From NCBI RefSeq assembly GCF_026914185.1, contig NC_070573.1, forward strand, positions 620,001-684,000: a stretch of DNA of 64,000 nucleotides, given 5' to 3'. The notes beneath the pieces were generated by a model. It had not been told where the DNA came from. It saw only the letters and a program-made list of their open reading frames with translations, and searched no databases. Shown piece after piece: positions 1 through 9,420 of the stretch (the stretch's first letter is position 1; every line of letters starts with the position of its first letter). Source of the stretch: Puccinia triticina (Eukaryota; Basidiomycota; Pucciniomycetes; Pucciniales; Pucciniaceae). The translations under genes and the position numbers were made by a program.

Positions 1-1837
1 TTTGATTCAACCTAAACCTAGATATTAACGGACCGTAGCTGTGTCCAATTTCACTACATATGTGTGATGTCAACTTTTTTGGTTAAAAAAGAAAGACTCA
101 ACGTAGTTGAGACTCCAGTCGCTGAGAAAGGCCTTGCTATCTCAAGCCATTTTGCGTTGAGTTGTCGTCTGACGGCTTTCGTCCACATGTTAATGCAGCG
201 CTGCGTCCAGCTAGGCTGTGTTGAAGATAGTTAGGGGTAGCGCTTGCATGGGCTCGGTTACGTCTCTTTCGAAATGCGATGTGAACCCCGAGTCGTCACA
301 GACGTTCTTGCAACCACAGTTGCAATTAGTTCCGCCGAGCGTTCTATTTTCTCTCTCCTTCTTTTGAAAAGTTTGACCGACGGGCTGTTCCTCCGCCGAT
401 CCCCCGTTTCCAAGATTTGGGCTACACGTACTCTGTAGTGTCGTTCGTTAGCCACTTCTCGGTGGGGAAGGTTAGTTTTGGAATCGATTACTTGCCCGGT
501 GACCCTAGCGGCATAGAACTGGGAAAACATATCTGTCCTCTCTGTTGTCTCTATCTTTTTCGGCTTTCAGGGCCCTCTCTTCCTATCAATGCACACTTCT
601 CCATTTTCTTAGGGTCAGTTTTGGCGGTTTGTATGTGATTCAGAGGACTGACCAGTTATCGATTTGACACCACCCTGTCCATCATCATGTCTCGTCGGGA
701 GGGATCTCGAAACTGCTTGTCCGGCGAGCCTGACACCAGCCTATCGGTGAGAGGCCCCGCTAGCCAGGGCCCAGTTTCCTGCCGCACACCCCGAAGCATG
801 CTGCATGCGCCCCCGTAGGGATTCGGGACTTGAACTAAGTTCGCTTGTCCGGGTTTTAAGGCTGTGTGTGACCTCACCTACATACATACCACATCTGCTC
901 CTGATGTCATTGGAACATGCTGCAGAAATGCGGACAAATTTTTATACCTCCCACGATCCCCTCTGTGCTCTGGTGGAGAGCAAACTGTGGAAACCGAGTT
1001 GGTGAGCATAGATCCTCTCTGTGTGAAATCCTTATTTTGCGTGTTTTTAAATGTCTTTTTGGACCAGAAGGAATGTTGTGAAGTTACCAAAATTTTGTAG
1101 GTTGGAGAGGCACACGCTATTCTTCAAACTAAGCAAGTTTATTCCAAATAAAGTCATGGAAGCAAGGATTATTGAGGGTTGAAAATTCCTGCCAACTAAA
1201 TTTAGAATCTAGCCCCCGCAAAAAAAAGGGCTTTCTGTTTATAATCAGGGGGCCTTATAGTGAAAGCAAAAACAACTAAAGAGAAAAATTGAGAACCATA
1301 GAATTCCCAATTCTATAAACTTCTTTTGTATTCCCTCATCCATGACAACTCTGTTTTGAACTCTAATCTAAAAGATCAGCCTATTATACTATTTGTGTGT
1401 AGCTGTCTGTCTGATTGCACTCTATTGTCAATTTACATACTATTACCAAACTTGTTGCTATGTATATCTTGATTCTTACAACTTGCTCCTCCATTATTTC
1501 ACTGTTATTGGCTGGGGTTAGAATTATTTTGTATTTCATATCACTCCTTCTGTTGCCTATTAGCCATCTGGCACCATATATTGTTATGTCACCTTATGAC
1601 AGTATGTTGTTTCGGTCTCTTGTCAGTTATCCTATTTCATATGTTTTATAAGTCTTGTATTTTGTTTAGACCTGTATATAACAGGTCCTCTGTTGTTTTG
1701 GGCTTTTCCCCATTCATCTCAACATCCAAGTCAAAATTGCAAACCTTTCTCCAGAATTTAGCACACATACCGTGACCCATAAGGCCATCCCTTTTCACAT
1801 CAACAACCCCAGGGCCAAATATCTGACCAACTGAATA
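1..1837. other. No gene recognised
   Basis: No reading frame here shows a domain, signal peptide or consistent splice pattern that I can recognise. The first 650 bases are richer in G+C and CpG than what follows, and the minus frame at 258-530 is basic (Arg/Lys rich), so the end of an unrecognised gene could lie here. From about 1000 onward the sequence becomes AT-rich and looks like decayed repeat. Confidence 0.4.
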
Positions 1838-1951
1838 ACTTCCCACCAAAATTTGTGGGCCTCCATAAGTGATCTAGAGCCTGAAATGCTAGATTTCCCT
1901 GCAAAAATCTAAATATTTTGGGTCTAAACCAAAATCTGTGGGGGTCCCATA
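1838..1951 (+). repeat. Dispersed repeat, copy 1
   Basis: This stretch shares a long run of similarity with 2480-2618, including the words 'gtgatctagagcc', 'gctagatttccctgcaaaaat' in near-identical order, and 'tttgggtctaaac'. The copies differ by scattered substitutions, so they are old. The unit is not coding. Confidence 0.6.
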
Positions 1952-2479
1952 TTTCAAAATAATTCCTCCACTAAATGAACAAAAAGAACCCCCTGGTGGG
2001 AGGCTTGCTGTAGTTGATGGCAAAGGGAGTGATTTGTGCACAAAGTCAAAAAATTGGCTGAGATAGAAATAAAAAAAATGGCTGGAGGGAAAGTTTTAAG
2101 CCTCAGCTAGCCTCCTCCTCAGCTACTGAGGTCCTTTCCCAGAGCCAAATAATGCTTCTGGATCTCAGCTTTCATGTGGTGCTGGTCTCATATCCTCAAT
2201 CCCAACTGTTCTCCCTGTATTGATCTCTCAAAAACAAAAAGAGGAAGAAATTTAAAAAATGATATACAACTATCATGCCATGTAGATCTTGGATTCAGAA
2301 ACCTGCAGATATCTGCAGATCCTACAACTTTAGCCACTCAATTTTTATATTTTTTGCTGCTTGCAGATAGGAAAATCCAAAAATGGATCTTCAGAGCACT
2401 GATTTGACCTTCAAAACAGATTCCTTCAATCAATTTTAAATCTTCAGCCTCTAGAATTTAGGTTGGTGCCCATGAAGTG

Positions 2480-2618
2480 GGTGACTTCCTTTCAAGATCT
2501 GTGGGTCTCCCAGAAGTGATCTAGAGCCCAAGAAGCTAGATTTCCCTGCAAAAATGTAGACTTTTTGGGTCTAAACTAACATCTGCAGGGGTCCCAGATT
2601 GCATGGGAAGTCCTCCAG
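2480..2618 (+). repeat. Dispersed repeat, copy 2
   Basis: Diverged direct copy of 1838-1951. It ends in 'gggaagtcctcca', a word that also ends the repeats at 16140-16350 and 61880-62094, so it may belong to the same family. The copia element inserted nine bases further on. Confidence 0.6.
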
Positions 2619-2627
2619 TATTGCCAA

Positions 2628-2727
2628 TGTTGGAGTGTGGGGTGTACAAACTCCACATTTGGAGTATCAGGGAGTCAAGAGGAGGTTGGGGAGGAGTACA
2701 TGCAATCAAGGATTTTCACCCTCAACA
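2628..2727 (+). repeat. 5' LTR of the copia element
   Basis: 100 bp, starts TGTTGGAGTG and ends CCCTCAACA. It is identical base for base to 7529-7628. It contains no CG dinucleotide. At 100 bp it is short for a copia LTR; no promoter motif could be assigned with confidence. Confidence 0.95.
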
Positions 2728-2751
2728 GATTAAGAGTCATCTGTCTACCGA
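2728..2751 (+). other. Primer binding site, 5' half of tRNA-Lys(CUU)
   Basis: GATTAAGAGTCATCTG directly abuts the LTR and is the reverse complement of a fungal tRNA-Lys(CUU) anticodon arm (CAGATGACTCTTAATC, anticodon CTT). It is followed by TCTACCGA, complementary to the tRNA D-arm region (TCGGTAGA), with one base missing between the blocks. A primer pairing to the anticodon arm rather than the tRNA 3' end implies a half-tRNA cut in the anticodon arm, as known for Drosophila copia with initiator Met tRNA. The tRNA match rests on my knowledge of the conserved Lys tRNA; the host tRNA is not in the window. Confidence 0.7.
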
Positions 2752-2807
2752 TTCGCTAGCCTACTCGACTTCACAACTCGACACTTTAGGCAGGATCTTC
2801 CCGGTGC

Positions 2808-5800
2808 ATGGTTAACACTCAACGTGATCGACCTGAATTGACGGGACCACTTCCTCCGCCGACAAGAGCGAAACGGCCGAAGCAAACGAAAGCTTATAAG
2901 GAACTCCTGCAATTACCACCGCTACCACCGCTACCTCCATCTCCGGTCGACAACAAACCGGACCCGTTAGAACAAGATCGACCACCTTCACCTTTCATCT
3001 CGACAATCTCGTACATTTTCTCCAAGGTATTGACTCGGCACATCGACGAAAACACATCAACATCAACTTCTGCTCCAACTGATAATCGGGTCATTAATAA
3101 TCCTTTCGGCCTACCCTTATCCATTGTTATTCCCACACCTGAATATCGGCCTAAGACAAATATACCGCGAGGGACATCACCTCTTCAACCTCCATCGTCT
3201 CCATCTTCTACGGTCTCTGAGATTCCAATCATACCTGAATCACCCCTCTTCCCCATGTCCCAGTCAGCCGCGTCCGAGATATCGCCTAAGAACAAGTTCT
3301 TGCAACAACCGAGTATCTACAAGGCCGATGTCGAGCAACTATTGGCCGATGGTTCAAACTTCAACAAATGGAAACGCGGCCTTACCCGGGTCATTCTTCT
3401 CACACTCGGCCACGCAAATTTCTTTGACAAAGTGGACAATTACATCAAGCTATCGGCACAAGAGAACACCTGCCTCCTTTTTCTCATTCAAATCACGGTA
3501 CATGACGAATTATCTTCCTTGGTTGACCAATTCACTACCGGTACCGAAGCCTACGAAGCGGTTCAGTCCAACTTTCAGGGGACCATTCGTTTCCGTCAGA
3601 TCAAACTTATCGACAAACTTTTGGAATTGCGTGTGTCCGGCCCTACTACTGAACCTTCCCAAATACCCGGTCTGTTTAATAAGACATTCGATATATTTTC
3701 CGATCTACAAAAGGTCGGTGCTCCACTCTCACCACTTGTGGAGAGCCTCGTGCTTCAAAGTATCGTTCCGCCTCCGTCGTCCATGTCTTGATCCCAGCTC
3801 TTCCAGAACATCTCCTTGCAACTTGGTGCCAAAGCCGATGTCACTGCACGGGATATACAAGCCATCATCACATCAGCGTACGGTGAATCTCTACGATTCG
3901 ATTCGACTGGTCCGACAGTTCCATCGGTTTTCCAAACAGGGCCGAGCCAGATGGCAGCCAACCCATGGGGTGCCCCACACCAAAACTTTGGACACAACCA
4001 ACAAAACCGACATCAACGTAACATTCCGAACCCTCGACAACAAAACTACTCATTCCAACGACCACAACTGCCCAACAATAACACTCGCAATCAGAACGTT
4101 GGCCGACCGGGTAATCCAACCCTCGACGACATTGCAGCTGCCATCAACAACATTTGCAAGGGTAACACTGGACCCAGCGATCCCAATCTTCTCGCAGGGA
4201 GACCTTGTGTTTACTGCGGGGGCACGGGTCATTGGAGGTCGACTTGTCCAACCCTCCGCAGAGACGCCGGTCTGCAACAACCCAATACCCCCGTCAATGG
4301 TTGCCCCGTTTCCGGTTTCGCCCGCCAAGCCGCACTTCTGAACGACCCACCCACTCGGCCTGATGAATTTCCGGCAGTTCGATCGGCAGTGGGTGCGGAT
4401 GCGACAAGTGTCGCTGGCGCAGGCACGGTTTTGGATTCTGGGGCGACCCACCACGTGAGCGGCTCTTTCCGTGACTTTTCTTTTCTGACAGCTTTAAAAC
4501 CTCCATTGAGACTGAATCTCGCTTCATCAAACGGTTATATGACTGCGACACACAGTGGTCACCTCAAGATAACCAATGGGGCTGGTACACTAGCGGTACC
4601 AAAGGTCCTGTACAGCCCGGACATGACGGGAACGCTCCTTAGCCTAGGACAGTTCATCGATTCCGGTTTTTGGCCGGTATTCCTTCCAAATAACGACATC
4701 CGGCTACTTTCTTCCTTTGTATCTATCACGGCCACATATCGCAACCGCTCTTGGTTTATCTCGTCCGGGGCTTTTGAACCCGTTCATTCATCTATCAAGT
4801 CAATTTCTCCTTTTACTCCCGCTACCAACCCATCATATGACTGGCATTGCCGACTCGGGCACGTGGCAGACGACATCGTCAAACAATTTTTGAGAAGATT
4901 CGTTCCGACTTTCGACATCAAATCCTGGTCTCCTTTCATTTGTGAATCGTGCAAGATATCCAAGAGCGAACGACGCCGCCACCATCTCCCAGAATCAATC
5001 CCCTTAAACAACAAACTAGATCTTCTTGTAACTGATGTACTGGGCCCGCTGGACCCAGACGTGAATGGCAATTGATTCCTACTTACTGTACGAGATCATG
5101 CAACCACCTACTCGTTTGCGTTTCCCATGAAAAATCGTTCCGAGGTACCCTCCATCATCATATCTCTTGTCAAGCGAATCTTATCCCATTTCAAATCAGC
5201 TCCATGATACATCCGATGCGACAATGCTAAGGAGTACACAACTCAATCCTTCTCAACATACCTCTCTTCGGTCGGGACCTCGATAATCTTCACTTCTCCA
5301 TACACGCCTGAACAGAACGGCGAGGCCGAACGCTTGAATCGGACCCTCGGTGACATAGCTCGTACGACCTTGAAACACTCCCAACTTCCCGACTCCCTAT
5401 GGTCGTATGCATACAAATGTGCGTGCTACCTGATTAACCGCATACCCAACACACGCTGCAAGACGACACCCCTTGAACTATGGTCTGATCGGGCGCCCCT
5501 GCCCTGGGACCTTCCTTTTACCCCTTCGGCACCAAAGCGGTCGTACACATACCCAAGGAGCGCCGCCGCAAGCTGGATCAACGAGGATGGATTGGCTATC
5601 TGGTCGGCTACCAGGACGATGAGCGTGGATGGTTCTTTTGGAACCCGGTATCAAAAAGGGTCATAAACTCAGAGTGTGCTGAGTTCATTGACTTTCAAGG
5701 GAAATTGCTAATCCCTCGCCCCGAGAATTCTCCTGACATTCCATCTGCCCGTAGAACCCTAACCCTCGGCCAGGAGCCAACAAAGGAGATATGCGACGAG

Positions 5801-7357
5801 CAAGATGCTCAACTCGATTCTATCCAAGCAATTTCGGACGCCGACATTCCCACGAATCTGAAGACCGCATTGGCATGCCCCGAACGAGATTCTTGGTGTG
5901 CGGCTTGCATGACCGAGTGGGACCAACTGGTTCAGATCGACACCTTCGAAATAGAAGACAAGGAAAAGAAACACTCCATTGGCACGCGGTTCGTCTTTGA
6001 CATCAAACGGAAATCGGATGGATTGGTCGAGAAATTGAAAGCTAGATTCGTCGTCTGTGGCTTCAAACAAAGGATCGGTCAGGACGTGAAGTCCACCTTT
6101 GCTCCCACTGCATCTCTGACGACACTACGGCTCCTTCTGACATTATCGATCGTAAACAAATGGAAGATCAACTCCTTCGTCGTGACCGGCGCATTCGTAC
6201 ACAGTCCAATAGACGAGACAATCTATGTCGACCCTCCCACCAAACGTTTTCCGGAATTGAAAGGCAAAGTACTACGATTGAAAAAAGCGCTATATGGGAC
6301 CCGGCAAGCCAGTTGATGCTGGTGGAAACACTTCAAGGGCCTTCTCCAAGCGTGGGGATTCATCTGCGACGAGGTTGAGGAATGCCTATACAGATATAAG
6401 AAGGGCAACTCGATCATTATCATATGGATCCATGTCGACGACGTGATTGTTTTCAGCAACGACGACGGAGCTCTCGGAATCCTTCGTCAGAAACTCGAAT
6501 CCAATTTACGAGTTAAGTGGGACGTGCGACTGGACAAACTAGTTGGTATCAAAATGGAGTATGGAGATGAATTGATCTTCCTAAGTCAACCGCTGTTGAT
6601 AGACCAAACGATAAAAAAATTTCAAAGTGAGGTACAACCTAAGTTGATCCCAACATATACTCCCCTCGCAGGAGACAAGCTCTCGACCTCATCCGGTGAA
6701 CCGGTTGAGGCGATGTTATATCAATCCTTGATTGGCTCTCTCAACTACATCGCACTCGGCTCACGTCCTGATCTCAGCTTCGCCGTGAATTATCTGGCCC
6801 GATACAGCTCGAACCCGGATGTGACACACTGGGGCGCTCTTCGACATCTTGTACAATACCTGGCGACTACCCGCCACAAACGCCTAAAGCTTGAACACAC
6901 CAATAACGAACTAATTGCCTGGTCCGATGCCAACTGGGGCGGGGAATTCCAATGTTCAACTTCTTGTTTCATTTTAACATTCATGGGTAGCCCCATTGCT
7001 TGGGGTTCTCGACGCCAAAAGGTCGTGGCGACATCGACTTGCGCGGCGGAGTTTATTTCAATCGGCTCCACGGTAGACTTCTTATTATTCCTGATCCCGA
7101 TAATCCACTCACTCGACGTAAAACCGGAAACGATCCTGAGGTGCGACAATCGAGCGGCGGTGCTCGTATCCAATGACAACGCGTCAAAAGGAAGAATGAA
7201 GAGCCTCGAGCGGAATTTCTTCTTTGTCAACGACGCAATCCGCGAACACAACATCAAGCTCAATTGGGTCTCGACAACCAAAAATCTCGCCGATTTCTTC
7301 ACCAAGCCTCTGGGTGCCTCTCTACACTCGATTTCGATGTCTAAAATATTCCGATGA
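2808..7357 (+). pseudogene. copia gag-pol polyprotein, disrupted
   Basis: ATG 2808 opens a Gag with a proline-rich N-terminus and a UBN2-like core. A CCHC knuckle (CVYCGGTGHWRSTC) lies at 4206-4247 and the protease motif DSGAT at 4434-4448. The integrase has its HHCC finger (WHCRLGH near 4840, CESCKI near 4950), a first Asp in LLVTDVLGP (near 5033), a second in RCDNAKEY, and the Glu in EQNGEAERLNR. Reverse transcriptase runs from about 5930 with the active-site box HVDD near 6435, and RNase H (SDANWGG, CAAEF, RCDNRAA) ends at 7357. Breaks: TGA at 3789, 5073 and 5205 in the first frame, a one-base loss near 5512-5520 that shifts the frame, and TGA at 6314. Each TGA sits where Arg (CGA) would fit. 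The first RT catalytic Asp is Val (6179-6181). Confidence 0.92.
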
Positions 7358-7519
7358 ATCTCATGATAGCCTGATTTTTTTTCCATTTTGCTTATTCCTC
7401 TATTTTAAATCTCACAATCCCCACTCAATTGTTTTTCAACTTTTCTCAGTCTTTCTCAGTTTGTTTTCCAGTTTCCATTCATTTCATTCATCTCAGTTGT
7501 AATTGGTGGTGTGGAGTTT

Positions 7520-7528
7520 GAGGGGGGG
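7520..7528 (+). other. Polypurine tract
   Basis: GAGGGGGGG directly precedes the 3' LTR, the expected site for plus-strand priming. Confidence 0.85.
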
Positions 7529-7628
7529 TGTTGGAGTGTGGGGTGTACAAACTCCACATTTGGAGTATCAGGGAGTCAAGAGGAGGTTGGGGAGGAGTAC
7601 ATGCAATCAAGGATTTTCACCCTCAACA
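7529..7628 (+). repeat. 3' LTR of the copia element
   Basis: Identical to the 5' LTR at 2628-2727 and followed by the target duplication GCCAA. Confidence 0.95.
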
Positions 7629-7633
7629 GCCAA

Positions 7634-8171
7634 GAAGTTGGTGTCTTCAGATTTCTTTGTACATACTTTGTTGATTTTTAAAATTTGTTTTTGTGTTTTT
7701 GGGATTGAAAATACTTCCTCTGTCTGCAAGCCTGCAGATATTGTTCATAAGCCCCTCCTAGGAAGTGCCCTCCAAGCAGGGTCCCCCGGACCCTCCCTGT
7801 TAGAGGCTTAGAAAATTCCAAATAAATCGGCAAAATTGTTTGTAATTGGTGCCTGAAAGTTGATTGATTGAGAGAGGAGAATAGGTTTGAGTTCATATCT
7901 GTATTCAGACATCCTTTAAATCCTGCTTTTTCTCAAATTCTCAGATCCCAAACACATTTATAGCTTAGTAAATGCACATCTAATGGAGTACTTTAATTTG
8001 GTTTGGAAGACTAGCTAAATACTATTTTCTATTTTCAAAGGGGTTTATATGCTAAGACATAGAGAATAGAAAATTGCCTCCTTTATAAATTGGCGGGAAG
8101 TACTCCAATGAGTTTTGGCTTCCTGCCTTTCATAGAACACATTGTTTGTATGACTGAAAGAGATTTAAAAT
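7634..8171. other. Intergenic, no gene seen
   Basis: AT-rich sequence between the copia element and the 3' end of the secreted-protein gene on the minus strand. No domain-bearing frame, TIR or tandem repeat was found. Confidence 0.4.
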
Positions 8172-8581
8172 TCAATAAATGTTAGTCGACCTCGCTAATG
8201 GCACGCGGTGAAAAGAAGTAGTAGCTCTGAGTCTCACCGCAATCACCGCACAGCAATTGGCTTTGGCACCGCCTTGGCAATAGAATCCGTCTGGAGGACG
8301 GGAGGCGTCTGTATAAACTTGTTGATCCGCTTGATGCACATAAAGAAAAGAGAGGTCAGCTATTGCAGATTCCCATTCAGGTGTATGCGGAGTCTAAATG
8401 GTGAAGTGCCAGACAGGTTGAAGAGCAACTTACTACCACCTTCACAGACTGGTTCGAATTTGGTTCCAGGGTTGTTATTAACCACTAGGCTGCATGAATT
8501 AATGGCGACAGAAAAATTAAAAGCACAGCTCGCAAGTACCACGAGCGCGAGGGCCTTCGAAATCGTTGGTAGAGAGTTCAT
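8172..8581 (-). CDS. Small secreted cysteine-rich protein, 111 aa
   Basis: Two exons on the minus strand, 8581-8434 and 8359-8172, joined across a 74-bp intron with donor GTAAGT (8433) and acceptor AG (8361-8360); the joined frame is exactly 112 codons. The start MNSLPTISKALALVVLASC gives a clear signal peptide, probably cut after Ala26. The mature part has Cys at about residues 30, 46, 77, 85 and 86, the last ones in YCQGGAKANCC. That tail resembles the C-terminal motif of many rust haustorially expressed or hydrophobin-like small proteins, but I cannot assign a named family. Likely exported, possibly into the host interface. Reading through the intron would give a 73-residue product ending NGNLQ, so the spliced form is preferred because it restores the Cys pattern. 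Confidence 0.72.
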
Positions 8582-9420
8582 GACGGGGCGCGAGCGGAAG
8601 AGTATATCTGTACTTTTGATGATATCGGCCGGCTGGTTGAAATACTTCTTTCTAGAAAGGATCTATTCAGAAGGGAATTGATTTTGGTTTGTGATTTGCT
8701 AGGTTGGAAGTTTATTTTCTAGTGGTCAGGTTGGGGGAGGGGCAAGAGCGACCTCTCTTTATACCCGGCAGCCCAGAATGCTTCGTGTTTCTCCCCGGCC
8801 CGGAAAAAATACACGAAATGCGATGTGTCTAAGGCCCAAGGGTAGGTACGTCCAGTGAAGCCCCAAGTTGAAGAGGCGTCTGCGCCGTTAGGGACCCTCG
8901 TAGACATGGGACTTGATTCGTTCAAGGGACTGACCGATTGGTCAATGTGACAGCGCCCGTATCCTCAATGTGGCAAGGTATACATTCTCCGCGAAAAATG
9001 ACCTAATGCAGTGTAAGGGTTAGATATGAAACGTTGTGGTCATGCGCTCACACAAGATGGTCTTGGCAGGGACGAGTACAACAAAGCTTTGCAAAGAGAG
9101 CCCCGCAGGGTCTCTTCTCACAGAGGGGGCCGTTGCGACCCTGCTCCACAGGCGAGGGACTTTGCTCAGTTCGACAGGGGTGTTGCGCTCACAATCCTTT
9201 TGATGAATACATAATAAGTCTATGAATATCGATGTGTATTGCTGTAAGTTTTGACAATGAAAAACAAACAGAGATATCTACGATATAAACTGTTCAAAAG
9301 GCGTATGGATTTGAATAGGGGGGGGGGGGGGGGGCAGGGGGAGGAGATAGGAAAGGATAATGGAAAAGAGAGAAAAGAGAAGAACAAACTACACCTAAAA
9401 CTGATTGACAGAGAGCTTAG
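8582..9420. other. Intergenic, poly-G tract, no gene seen
   Basis: This holds the upstream region of the secreted protein and the 3' flank of RPC82. A run of 17 G lies at 9318-9334. The stretch 8700-9200 is G+C rich but no frame shows a recognisable protein. Confidence 0.4.

Larger units (their letters stand above)
2628..7628 (+). mobile_element. Complete Ty1/copia LTR retrotransposon, 5001 bp
   Basis: The element is bounded by two identical 100-bp LTRs (2628-2727 and 7529-7628, TG...CA) and by the 5-bp target duplication GCCAA at 2623-2627 and 7629-7633. A primer site follows the left LTR and a purine tract (7520-7528) precedes the right LTR. The internal order is gag, protease, integrase, reverse transcriptase, RNase H, which defines the copia superfamily. 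Identical LTRs suggest a recent insertion. The coding region is broken by four in-frame TGA codons and one frameshift, so this copy cannot make its own full polyprotein without recoding. The interior is CpG-rich, unlike the flanks, while the LTRs contain no CpG at all. Confidence 0.95.

Noticed and set aside
258..530. 90-codon basic minus frame
   Set aside because: No domain, no supporting exon on either side; kept only as a note on composition.
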